IMG/VR virus record: IMGVR_UViG_3300031951_000394
Location: 1 to 41,956 of that record
DNA from: a virus
Reading direction: 5' to 3' (one strand)
Length of the DNA: 41,956 bases
The position numbers were made by a program, and so were the translations under genes. This document shows positions 31,671 through 39,245 of this stretch, piece after piece. Each line of letters starts with the position of its first letter. The first letter of the stretch is position 1. A model generated the notes under the pieces. That model ran no database searches. It saw only the letters and a list, made by a program, of their open reading frames with translations, and had not been told where the DNA came from.

Positions 31671-32776
31671 AAATATTTTTCTTTAAGTTCGTCTAACACC
31701 ATAGCAGGGTCTTCTAAATTGTTCAACAATGAATGTGTAAAATCAAAAGCTTCTTTCTCAGGAACTAATTCTTTTAACACCTTTTCAATTCGATCGTTAG
31801 TTTTTAATTCAGATCGAAGATTAATTACTTGTTTTTCTTCAGTTTCGCCGTCTTCCATATTTCTTCTTTTTATTGCTAACTTTTTAACAATACCTACTTC
31901 ATATAAAGGACTTATTAACGAAAGTTTTTCTTCACAAGTCTTATCATATTCCACGATAATAACAGGTTTTTTTCCTTCGTGTGCTTTGAAAAAAGCCGCA
32001 AACTTATTAATCCAATTAATAGGTTCCAAAGAATCTCCTAAATAAAGACGTACAAACTTTCTGTCTAGCTTAAAAGGATGTCTTTTGATTTCCTTACCAT
32101 CAAAATACAATATTCCTGTTTTCTGTCCTACCTCGTCTGTCTTTGTTACACCCAAACTTCCACAATAACCAATATAAGGTAATGGGCTTCTTTTCCCGGT
32201 TGGATCGTGTATCTTTGAATCGGTAGGTACGTGAATATCACCTAATATTACACCTTTTAAACTAGGGTATGTTTCAAGCAAATTCAGTTGTTTTATATCA
32301 AGTAGTTTCTTTTCTTCACTGAATTTAAACAACTCTGGAACATGACCATGAAGAAAGATCCATTCGACCTTATTTTTATATGGTACTTCTGCTAATTTTG
32401 GAATTAGAAGTGGCGAATGGTCACAATAATCCAAACCAACAAATTGTTCACTTATTTGTTGTACAGGCACAATACCGCTTAACTGTACCCACGATGCTCC
32501 ATTTATAGGTTTATCGTGATCTCCAGCAATTCCAGCAATAATGATACCATTTGCGTTTAATTTATCTGACTGTTGTTTTACAAATTTAATTAAATCTGGA
32601 GAAGGTCGATTATGTTCATAAAGGTCACCAGACACAAATACATAATCTACCTTTAAGTCGATTGCAAGATCGACTAAACGAGAAAAATTATCTCGCATAT
32701 CTTGCTCAAGTTCAGGAAGATTAAATAGTTTTAATCCCAAATGAACATCTGCTATTGCTAGAAAGGAATAACTCAT
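31667..32776 (-). CDS. sbcD: SbcD/Mre11-like nuclease (gp47-like)
   Basis: 369 aa. Metallophosphoesterase nuclease motifs in order: A-D-V-H-L-G (about 8-13), V-S-G-D-L-Y (about 49), G-I-A-G-D-H-D (GNHD variant, about 84), H-G-H-V and G-D-I-H (about 190). Partner of SbcC at 27956-30034 for DNA-end resection; the two are split by Thg1 and small genes, an unusual gene order. The C-terminal 100 residues bind SbcC. Confidence 0.93.
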   Translation of the reverse strand: MSYSFLAIADVHLGLKLFNLPELEQDMRDNFSRLVDLAIDLKVDYVFVSGDLYEHNRPSPDLIKFVKQQSDKLNANGIIIAGIAGDHDKPINGASWVQLSGIVPVQQISEQFVGLDYCDHSPLLIPKLAEVPYKNKVEWIFLHGHVPELFKFSEEKKLLDIKQLNLLETYPSLKGVILGDIHVPTDSKIHDPTGKRSPLPYIGYCGSLGVTKTDEVGQKTGILYFDGKEIKRHPFKLDRKFVRLYLGDSLEPINWINKFAAFFKAHEGKKPVIIVEYDKTCEEKLSLISPLYEVGIVKKLAIKRRNMEDGETEEKQVINLRSELKTNDRIEKVLKELVPEKEAFDFTHSLLNNLEDPAMVLDELKEKYL

Positions 32777-33117
32777 TGAATTCTTTTTATTTCAGCACGG
32801 CCAGATTGTATTAAGGCATTGACATACTTTTTTCGGAACTTTTTATCCCTAGTTATAGCATAGTCTATTTCATTAATATTTCGTAGCTCCGCTAATTTAG
32901 TTCTTATTGGCCAATACATATGATGCGAATTGACCAAGGCATTATAGGCTCTTGCTTTAGAGGACCATTCGTTTCCGCTCCATCCCCTAACTCTAACACC
33001 GTCAATTTCTATAATCCATTTCTCTCCATCATCAGCCCATAATCCATTTCCAATTGTAGGAATACGGATTAATTGTTGTATCTCTTCATTTGTAACTTGA
33101 TTCTCTATTTCGGCCAT
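32773..33117 (-). CDS. Hypothetical protein, 114 aa
   Basis: Unknown, from ATG 33115-33117; an upstream in-frame start would extend into the zinc-ribbon gene. It has W-I-I-E-I-D-G-V-R-V-R-G-W-S-G-N-E-W (about 40-55) then a basic helical half (R-D-K-K-F-R-K-K-Y-V). ATGA overlap with the nuclease gene shows co-expression with SbcD. Confidence 0.7.
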   Translation of the reverse strand: MAEIENQVTNEEIQQLIRIPTIGNGLWADDGEKWIIEIDGVRVRGWSGNEWSSKARAYNALVNSHHMYWPIRTKLAELRNINEIDYAITRDKKFRKKYVNALIQSGRAEIKRIQ

Positions 33118-33119
33118 AA

Positions 33120-33314
33120 CTAGAAAATATACATGGCACCACAACTATTGCAACCGTATGTCAAATTATCATCCCACAAATCGTTGCTTCCGCAACACTT
33201 ACATCTGCCAGTAAAATGTCCAGTTGGTTCATTTCCAGGATTATTCTTTTGACGCATCGTAGCTAATTCTCTATCTCTAATGTAATCATTTTCAATATCG
33301 TCAATATCAGGCAT
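33120..33314 (-). CDS. Zinc-ribbon protein, 64 aa
   Basis: Acidic helix at the N-terminus, then C38-x-C40-C41 and C55-x-x-C58 forming a zinc-ribbon knuckle pair (C-K-C-C-G-S...Y-G-C-N-S-C-G). Small zinc ribbons of this kind act as nucleic-acid or protein adaptors. Overlaps the gene at 33307 by 8 nt and lies in the Ycf46/DUF1257 module. Confidence 0.75.
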   Translation of the reverse strand: MPDIDDIENDYIRDRELATMRQKNNPGNEPTGHFTGRCKCCGSNDLWDDNLTYGCNSCGAMYIF

Positions 33315-33564
33315 TTGTTAATTCCCTTTCTAACATATTGTTCATAAGTGTTATTTCCAACTTTATAGCTTCGTCTCTTCGAGGATGAAATCCTAAAACT
33401 TTACCATTACGGATAATTTCCCACACCTGTAATTCGTTATTAAATTCCACATCTGCAGCTCTCTGAATATCCCTGGCACCAATGCCAGGGATATTTTCGA
33501 GAACATTGTCACACAAAGCTTTTACGTTGCCATCTTTATCAATAAAGATTTTACGCTTCGCCAT
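33307..33564 (-). CDS. Small protein with DUF2997-like start and HhH-like segment, 85 aa
   Basis: Begins M-A-K-R-K-I-F-I-D-K-D-G-N, aligning with the start of the DUF2997 gene just upstream (10 of 13 positions). After that, N-I-P-G-I-G-A-R-D-I-Q-R-A (about 24-36) looks like a helix-hairpin-helix tip and the C-terminal helix has R-R-D-E-A-I-K-L-E-I. The IPGIG region is encoded in a perfect 13-bp inverted repeat (33466-33495). Function unknown. Overlaps the upstream gene by 14 nt. Confidence 0.72.
   Translation of the reverse strand: MAKRKIFIDKDGNVKALCDNVLENIPGIGARDIQRAADVEFNNELQVWEIIRNGKVLGFHPRRDEAIKLEITLMNNMLERELTNA
33466..33495 (-). repeat. Perfect intragenic inverted repeat
   Basis: Arms aatatccctggca (33466-33478) and tgccagggatatt (33483-33495) with a 4-nt loop lie inside the 85-aa gene and encode its I-P-G-I-G-A segment. 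On the minus strand no T-run follows. The RNA stem could slow translation, be a processing site or a protein-binding site; it could also be an attenuator. Confidence 0.75.
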
Positions 33565-33760
33565 CGCCTTCGTTTGTTAAAAGATTTTCCTCGGCCTCAC
33601 CTTCGTAATAATTTTCAGTGAGTTGTCGAGAACTTTCTACTGCGGTACCAAGAGCCTTCTCAAAGTTTTTAGTAGCTTCGAGACAATTAGTACCTTCCCC
33701 ACAAACATCTAAGATTGTGGGGTTACCGTTTTTGTCGATTTTAATTTTGATTTTTGCCAT
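33551..33760 (-). CDS. DUF2997 protein
   Basis: 69 aa from ATG 33758-33760 (the longer upstream frame is unsupported). The protein has the family's plan: M-x-K-I-x-I-x-I-x-x-x-G strand, then G-E-G-T-N-C-L-E-A-T-K-N-F-E-K-A-L-G (about 21-38) and Y-Y-E before an acidic tail. DUF2997 genes in bacteria are neighbours of DUF1257 and Ycf46-type AAA genes, and the same set is found here. Biochemical role unknown. Confidence 0.72.
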   Translation of the reverse strand: MAKIKIKIDKNGNPTILDVCGEGTNCLEATKNFEKALGTAVESSRQLTENYYEGEAEENLLTNEGDGEA

Positions 33761-33761
33761 A

Positions 33762-34049
33762 TTATAGATAACGCCAAGTTGAAGGAACAAACCGAAACTT
33801 ATTGTCGATATTGAATCGAATGCGAACGTTGTGAACCTTACGCCCACAACAATCCACAATAAAACGAACAGTCGCATCATAAGTGGTGTCGTTTACCTTC
33901 TTAAAGATTTCGACTGGTACGTAAATTTCATCTGCAGGAGGGTCATCCTGGCTTACAAAATACTGATAAATATCATTTGCCAGCAGCTTATACAATGCCA
34001 AGGTACGCCCATCCAATTCAGGAACAGGCCTTTTAGTTTTATAGTCCAT
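33762..34049 (-). CDS. Hypothetical protein in the Ycf46 module, 95 aa
   Basis: From ATG 34047-34049 (11-nt overlap with the DUF1257 gene); an ORF start further upstream would overlap more. It contains P-V-E-I-F-K-K-V-N-D-T-T-Y-D-A-T-V-R-F-I-V-D-C-C-G-R-K-V and is likely a small mixed fold. No family recognised. It sits between the DUF1257 and DUF2997 genes. Confidence 0.7.
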   Translation of the reverse strand: MDYKTKRPVPELDGRTLALYKLLANDIYQYFVSQDDPPADEIYVPVEIFKKVNDTTYDATVRFIVDCCGRKVHNVRIRFNIDNKFRFVPSTWRYL

Positions 34050-34422
34050 CGTCGGCTTCGATAATGAGTGATCCGTCCGCGAGTTGTTCCATGATTTCGA
34101 CTTCGTCATAATATTCTTTAGTTAGGTTAATTACGTAATCTGTTTTAAGTTTTGCAAACTGTCTTCCGAGGGTTTTTTCAACAGAACCATCAAAAGGATC
34201 ATAATGTAATGATACATTCCCTTGTGCATCTGTTGTGATACCGACGTCATAACCTTTGTTGGGATTATACGCAATATGTTCAAAGACGCGATGCCGCTCT
34301 GGATCACTAGGATACGTACGTATTTTTTGATTTTGTTTGATAATCCAACCTAACTGATTAAGTGTTTTTTCTAACACTGTCCAATTATTAAGTTGTGTTT
34401 TAATTGCTACTGTATGTGACAT
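34039..34422 (-). CDS. DUF1257 (Ycf35-like) protein
   Basis: 127 aa. It begins M-S-H-T-V-A-I-K-T-Q-L, then L-E-K-T-L-N-Q-L-G-W (helix), Y-D-V-G-I, H-Y-D-P-F and a final Y-Y-D-E-V...G-S-L-I-I-E, matching the DUF1257 pattern (M-S-H-x-x-x-I-x-T and Y-D-x-G). In cyanobacteria and some other bacteria this family occurs with Ycf46 and DUF2997. It starts as the preceding gene ends (TAATG). Confidence 0.78.
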   Translation of the reverse strand: MSHTVAIKTQLNNWTVLEKTLNQLGWIIKQNQKIRTYPSDPERHRVFEHIAYNPNKGYDVGITTDAQGNVSLHYDPFDGSVEKTLGRQFAKLKTDYVINLTKEYYDEVEIMEQLADGSLIIEADDGL

Positions 34423-35408
34423 TATAGTTTAATTGCTCTAAAGTATGTGTCTGAAATCGCAGATAAGTCAGACAAGTTATTTGCTTTATCCAATACATTA
34501 GTTAATGCATTATTTAGTTCTGCTAAAGCATCTTTATCGGTTTTATAATTAACGTTTCCAGATACTACTTCCGCTAGTTTTTCAATTTCTTCAGCGACAA
34601 CTTGATCATCTGTAAAATTAAGTTTTCTAAAATTATCAATCTCATCACGAATCATTTGAATGTTAGTTTTTGTAACAACTTCCTTATTTGTGATTTTTTC
34701 GATAACCGAGGTACACATAGTAACCATTTGAGCACGAAGAACCTTTGCAGCATCTTCTGTAAAACGTTCAAGTTTAGTCATTGAAGTTTTATAGTAATCT
34801 GCAAGCTCCTTCTCCATCTCATCTTTAACTTCTTGTTTTGCCTCGTCGCGAGTTATAAGAGATTGGATATCAACCTCGCCAAGCTCCTTCGGCATACGGA
34901 TTTCATATAGTGAGACACTGAAGTTGAATCTTCCGTTAAGCTCCGTTTTTTGTGGATAAAGCGGACGTAAAGAATCTGCCAGTTCTGGGTACTTAGCAAG
35001 GATATCTTCTTTATACGTGTCATAATGTTCGATAAACTTTTCTTTTAGTTTATTGAACTCTTGTCTGATTTTATCTAAGGTGGTTAGTACTTCTTTAACT
35101 TTTTTCTTAGGTACAAAATGCGCTTCTCCGATAGGAAAATCATAAGAATTAGCAGAAAGAAATCTTCTAGCTTTTCCTTCGATCCGAGAGAACTCGTTAA
35201 ACCTCTCCGGGTCTATCAGCATTTTTTTACCTAACTTAAAGATGGCCGGGACAGCTTTATCGTATTCAATATCTTCTTTATTTAAGTGAGTGCTCATGCC
35301 CCACTTGGAGACATGAACACTAACCAAGAAGCCGTCTTGAAAAAGCTTATCGTAATAAGCTTTAACCGAGTCTGTAAGACTGGTTTTATTTTGAACCAAG
35401 GTACTCAT
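34422..35408 (-). CDS. DUF3150-like protein with RAIKL tail
   Basis: 328 aa. The N-terminal part has K-L-G-K-K-M-L-I-D-P-E-R-F-N-E-F-S-R-I-E-G-K-A-R-R-F-L-S-A-N-S (about 57-87), and A-H-F-V-P-K-K-K, consistent with DUF3150, a family accompanying MoxR-type AAA genes. The rest is helical and Glu/Lys-rich. It ends Y-F-R-A-I-K-L, a copy of the recurrent C-terminal peptide. It lies between the AAA+ gene and the DUF1257 gene. Family call is moderate. Confidence 0.72.
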   Translation of the reverse strand: MSTLVQNKTSLTDSVKAYYDKLFQDGFLVSVHVSKWGMSTHLNKEDIEYDKAVPAIFKLGKKMLIDPERFNEFSRIEGKARRFLSANSYDFPIGEAHFVPKKKVKEVLTTLDKIRQEFNKLKEKFIEHYDTYKEDILAKYPELADSLRPLYPQKTELNGRFNFSVSLYEIRMPKELGEVDIQSLITRDEAKQEVKDEMEKELADYYKTSMTKLERFTEDAAKVLRAQMVTMCTSVIEKITNKEVVTKTNIQMIRDEIDNFRKLNFTDDQVVAEEIEKLAEVVSGNVNYKTDKDALAELNNALTNVLDKANNLSDLSAISDTYFRAIKL

Positions 35409-37001
35409 TTAAGCTTTGATTTTTCTAACTTCAGTGAGATAGCTTTTAGCTGCTGTATTTAATACTGCAGGTTTAAGACGACCTTCAACACGACTACGCA
35501 TTGCCTCGATGGCTTCAGCATTAATCTTTGACTGTGGTGTAAGGGCTCTAATTTCTTTCTCAAGATATGTCTGATCAACTTCTTTTCCTTCGGAGAAAGC
35601 AGCAAACATAGCATCTTTAAACACATTATCAATTTCAGCACCAGTAAACTCTTTTGTTAATTTTACTAATGTATCAACATCAAATTTGTTAATATTACGT
35701 TTGAATTTATTGATAACGACAGTAATAACGTCCCGCCGCTCACGCTCATCAGGTAAATCAATCCAAAACAATTCATCAAACCGACCTTTACGAATAAGCT
35801 CGACAGGCAGTGCAAGATGATTGTTAGAAGTGAATATAACGAACGCAGGATTATTGCGATCCGATAACCAACTCAACAAAGTTCCAAAAGAACGTGAGCT
35901 TGTGCCGCTGTCTCCAGCTCCTGATGTTGCTCCAGTATTAAGATATTTCTCAATCTCATCTACAAGAATAACACAACGACCAATAGAATCGACAGTTTTT
36001 GTCATCTGAATAAAGTTGCCTTCGGTCTCTCCAACATACTTACTAAATAGACCACCAAGATCTAATTGAAATAGCGGAAATTTAAACTCATTAGCAATTG
36101 CCTTACTAATCAAAGTTTTACCACAACCTGCAATACCTGCTAATCCTAGTCCTTTAGGATAAGGAAGTCCGTAATCACGAGCTTCTTTAGAAAAGGCATT
36201 CTTACGTGTTTGGACCCAACGCTTAATACCGTCAAGACCACCAACGTTATCGAACGAAACATCTGTTTCAATGTGATTTAGCATTCCACCTTTCTTAACT
36301 TGTAGAATCTTTTCGTTAAATACAGATTTTACAAAAGATGCGTTGAACGCTTTGTTTTCAACAATAGCAAAAGCAAAAGCGTTTTCTACTTCAGATGCAG
36401 TCATACCTTTCGCAGCTTCAATTGCTGCTTCTTTGGTGAGATCATCTATTTCGATTTTATCTTTTCCTTTTCTTGATTGATTTACTTCTGTAGCTACTTC
36501 ATTTAGTTTTATAGCAATGCTATCACTATCTGGAAGCTTATAATCAATTAATTGAATATCTTTTTGTAATTCTGTAGGAATTTTAACTATCGGAGATGTG
36601 ATCAAGATCATATTTCTATGAAACTTTAATGTCTCTAACAGATTTTTTAGACTACGAATGTATTCGATATTTTTTAAAGGTTTCGAAAACTGCAAGTGAA
36701 AATCCTTCAGAATAAAGATATTTTCGGAAGGCTCATTAGCCGCCAGTTCCTTAATAACTTTAAACATTTTAAGAGGTTCCTCAGTTTCCTTGAACTCTTT
36801 TACTCGACCGTCAGTACGTTCAGTTAGTCCGTCTTGACTGTCCCATTGGAATACCCTACAACCGGGATCACCAGTTGAGGGTTTACGAAACATACCTGAT
36901 GTAATTTCTTTTGTAATTCTAGCCTCTTCAAAGGTTTGAATCCACAATGCGGGGTAAGCAGCATTATTATAATGTTTTAGTCTTTCGACAAAAGATGCCA
37001 T
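35409..37001 (-). CDS. ycf46: Ycf46-like AAA+ ATPase
   Basis: 530 aa. The N-terminal 230 residues (Y-P-A-L-W-I-Q-T-F-E-E-A-R; V-F-Q-W-D-S-Q-D-G) match the Ycf46-type nonATPase region; the AAA domain has Walker A G-I-A-G-C-G-K-T (289-296), Walker B V-I-L-V-D348-E349, sensor T-S-N-N, and an arginine finger in R-K-G-R-F. AAA+ proteins of this type remodel proteins. Neighbours DUF3150-like, DUF1257, DUF2997 suggest its substrates or adaptors. It ends E-V-R-K-I-K-A, close to the recurrent peptide. Confidence 0.92.
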   Translation of the reverse strand: MASFVERLKHYNNAAYPALWIQTFEEARITKEITSGMFRKPSTGDPGCRVFQWDSQDGLTERTDGRVKEFKETEEPLKMFKVIKELAANEPSENIFILKDFHLQFSKPLKNIEYIRSLKNLLETLKFHRNMILITSPIVKIPTELQKDIQLIDYKLPDSDSIAIKLNEVATEVNQSRKGKDKIEIDDLTKEAAIEAAKGMTASEVENAFAFAIVENKAFNASFVKSVFNEKILQVKKGGMLNHIETDVSFDNVGGLDGIKRWVQTRKNAFSKEARDYGLPYPKGLGLAGIAGCGKTLISKAIANEFKFPLFQLDLGGLFSKYVGETEGNFIQMTKTVDSIGRCVILVDEIEKYLNTGATSGAGDSGTSSRSFGTLLSWLSDRNNPAFVIFTSNNHLALPVELIRKGRFDELFWIDLPDERERRDVITVVINKFKRNINKFDVDTLVKLTKEFTGAEIDNVFKDAMFAAFSEGKEVDQTYLEKEIRALTPQSKINAEAIEAMRSRVEGRLKPAVLNTAAKSYLTEVRKIKA

Positions 37002-37049
37002 AACCTAGTGTTGTTCATAATTATTATCTAAGTGACGTTATATCGTTTA

Positions 37050-37247
37050 TTAATTATTCACCTTTGAAAGACATATTGTTGGTACGTCTTTAAACCCAAT
37101 TCCAAAAAATAAAACTGTTGAATAGCTTTCTTCTCCAGATAAAAAAGGTTTGATAAAGCTCTCCTGGAAAATACCTTTACGGCCTTCAAGAGCTTTATCA
37201 AACATTTCAAGTTGAGTATATTCCACTAAATCATTTTTTTGTAGCAT
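37050..37247 (-). CDS. Hypothetical protein, 65 aa
   Basis: Small protein with no recognised family: helical N-terminus and a hydrophobic V-L-F-F-G-I-G-F (about 45-52). It overlaps the 45-aa gene upstream by 17 nt and precedes the AAA+ gene, so it could be part of that module. The 48-nt gap to the AAA+ gene has no hairpin. Confidence 0.65.
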   Translation of the reverse strand: MLQKNDLVEYTQLEMFDKALEGRKGIFQESFIKPFLSGEESYSTVLFFGIGFKDVPTICLSKVNN

Positions 37248-37368
37248 TAGTCTTTACGATTTGATCGTATTTTTTTAATTCAGTTTGGTAAGCACATCTT
37301 ACTATTAATGGCTTTCCATTTATTTGTTTGTAATCCTTTGATTGATAAAACCTGGTTGACTTACTCAT
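37231..37368 (-). CDS. Tiny basic protein, 45 aa
   Basis: Frame from ATG 37366-37368 to TGA 37231-37233. Lys-rich (M-S-K-S-T-R-F-Y-Q-S-K-D-Y-K, V-R-C-A-Y-Q-T-E-L-K-K-Y). The 17-nt overlap with the following gene's start is typical of this operon and supports it as real. It is the first minus-strand gene after the divergent promoter region. Function unknown. Confidence 0.55.
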   Translation of the reverse strand: MSKSTRFYQSKDYKQINGKPLIVRCAYQTELKKYDQIVKTNATKK

Positions 37369-37502
37369 ATTATTAAAGTAGATTATAAATTACTAATATA
37401 CCTTATAATTCCAAGTGTTGCACCTACAAAAGTATTTATGAATACCTCTGCACATTTACACCAGAAATCTATCAAGAAGCCTAAAGCTTCAAATTCATTA
37501 TT
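37369..37502 (-). promoter_or_regulatory. Divergent intergenic region between minus-strand module and terminase
   Basis: The only divergent gap in the window. It is AT-rich and must hold promoters for both directions. Candidates: minus-strand TACTTTTG at 37427-37434, matching the Bacteroidota -7 consensus TAnnTTTG but without a clear TTG at -33; plus-strand TATAAT at 37404-37409 with a poor -35. A 5-bp hairpin (37476-37480/37486-37490) lies 12 nt before the terminase start. None is proven. Confidence 0.45.
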
Positions 37503-39245
37503 ATGCATGACACGTCCGTTGTAACAGCCGGTATAAACCGACTGTTTGAGTCAAAAAATCCGAACTCCATCTTCCTCGCACGACAGCTGTTATTTACACA
37601 CGTACCAGCTTCGTATTTTATTGAACGTTATCTTCAAGATAACGAAGGAAGGGCTCAGAACCTAGAATTGTTTCCCATGATGCGGCAGATTTATGATCAC
37701 TTACCGCAAAAGTTACTATTAAAATGTAGTAGGAAAACTCTAAAATCAACTCTGTTAAGTAATATCATAACGTTAAACATGATCCGCTGGAATCATTATA
37801 AGATGCTTTATGTTGCTCCTCAGGAAGCAACAACTAAATACTTTTCCAGTAACTATGTAAGTCCTCGATTTGAAAGCCCTGAATTGAAGAAGATCTTCGT
37901 TAAAGGCTGGTACAAGAACGATGTTTATGAAAAAATATTCGCCGACACAAATAGCGCAGTACTGTTTAAATATGCAAAAGAAGACGCTACTCGCGTCCGT
38001 GGTCCTGCTACAGACCAAAATATGCATGATGAGGTTCAGGATATTCTATTCGAAATCCTACCGATCATTAAGGAAACCATGGCCCTCTCTCGTTATAAGC
38101 GTGAGACGTTTGCTGGCACCCCTTTGACAACAGATAATACTATTAATGAATTATGGAAGCGCTCAACTCAATTAGAGTGGGCTACCAAATGTGAAGCATG
38201 TAATCATTGGAATATGCTAACTATTGAAAACAATCCAATGAAAATGATACAAAAGCATGGTTACTCCTGTGCGAAATGCGGGAAAGTGATTAACACAACT
38301 AAAGGAGAATGGGTATCTGCCGTAGCAAATCCTCAAGACATAGATTTAGTTGGTTATCATTTAGCCCAGCCGTTATTACCTCACTTTAACCAGTCTCCTA
38401 AAGAGTGGAAAGAGATATATCAGAAAGTTACGGACGGTAAATATGGAACGCATCAGATCTTCAACGAAGTATTTGGGTTGGCTTATGATGTAGGAAGTAA
38501 GCCTATAACTAAAGAACAATTAGCTTCTTTATGTATATTAGGTCCTACACGAGAACAAGACAGTGATGAATTACGTATCCTCAATAAAAACCGTAATCGT
38601 TACATAAAGTATGTAACAGGTGTAGATTGGGGAGTAAATTCAGTCACTTCTCGAACCGCTGTAGTTCATGGTGCCATTCGTTCAGATGGTGTGTTTGAAG
38701 TCTTTGATGCTAGAATATTTGATACTTTGGATTATGAAGAGCATATAAAAGTTATCGCAGAAATTTCCAATAAAGTAAATTCCATTGTCGTAGCAGACAG
38801 TGGGCCAGATCCTATCAGAGGACATAAATTGGCTGAAATTACTTCTCCGCAAAGAGCTTTGTTAGTTCGATACGGTAATGGAAAGCTTGTGCAATCTTAT
38901 GATATGCCTAAAGGTGCTCCCAACTGGAAAGCTAATCGCTATGTTCTTCATCGAAGCGACTGTTTATCTTTTACCTTTAGAATGCTCCAAGGAGGAAAAA
39001 TCCTATTCCCTCAATGGTCAGAAATGGATAAAGCAATGGAAGATATTCTTGCCGAATTTATTGAAGTCAAAGATAAACCTGGAGCGCTGAATGCTGAACT
39101 AATGTACAGCCATGCTCCGCATAAACCTGATGACTTTCTTCATGCTTTAACGTTCGCTATTGTTGCTGCCTATTCTGCAATCGGTGATCCTTCCCTAACC
39201 GGACCTTCCTCATCAGCACGCGAATTAAACGGGATTGATGATTAA
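37503..39245 (+). CDS. terL: Terminase large subunit
   Basis: 580 aa, the motor that packages DNA into proheads, with an ATPase and a nuclease domain. N-terminal Walker A-like C75-S-R-K-T-L-K81-S-T departs from the normal G-K-S/T (Leu before Lys). Walker B is in N-M-H-D-E-V (about 173). A zinc ribbon C-E-A-C...C-A-K-C-G (about 230-265) is inserted before the nuclease, whose acidic residues are in T-G-V-D-W-G (about 377), V-A-D-S-G-P-D and K-P-D-D-F-L-H-A. Only plus-strand gene, its stop abuts the stop of the convergent gene. Confidence 0.92.
   Translation: MHDTSVVTAGINRLFESKNPNSIFLARQLLFTHVPASYFIERYLQDNEGRAQNLELFPMMRQIYDHLPQKLLLKCSRKTLKSTLLSNIITLNMIRWNHYKMLYVAPQEATTKYFSSNYVSPRFESPELKKIFVKGWYKNDVYEKIFADTNSAVLFKYAKEDATRVRGPATDQNMHDEVQDILFEILPIIKETMALSRYKRETFAGTPLTTDNTINELWKRSTQLEWATKCEACNHWNMLTIENNPMKMIQKHGYSCAKCGKVINTTKGEWVSAVANPQDIDLVGYHLAQPLLPHFNQSPKEWKEIYQKVTDGKYGTHQIFNEVFGLAYDVGSKPITKEQLASLCILGPTREQDSDELRILNKNRNRYIKYVTGVDWGVNSVTSRTAVVHGAIRSDGVFEVFDARIFDTLDYEEHIKVIAEISNKVNSIVVADSGPDPIRGHKLAEITSPQRALLVRYGNGKLVQSYDMPKGAPNWKANRYVLHRSDCLSFTFRMLQGGKILFPQWSEMDKAMEDILAEFIEVKDKPGALNAELMYSHAPHKPDDFLHALTFAIVAAYSAIGDPSLTGPSSSARELNGIDD

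Noticed and set aside
31650-32045. 131-aa plus-strand ORF opposite sbcD
   Set aside because: Antisense to a gene with clear nuclease motifs; no recognisable domain and Ser/Phe-rich like other shadows.
33761-33880. Hydrophobic N-terminal extension (signal-like) for the DUF2997 gene
   Set aside because: It is read from the coding region of the gene at 33762-34049 in another frame; the ATG at 33758-33760 gives the standard family start.
35409-37001. FtsH-type membrane protease
   Set aside because: The AAA core resembles FtsH, but there is no membrane helix and no HEXXH protease motif; the N-terminus matches Ycf46 instead.
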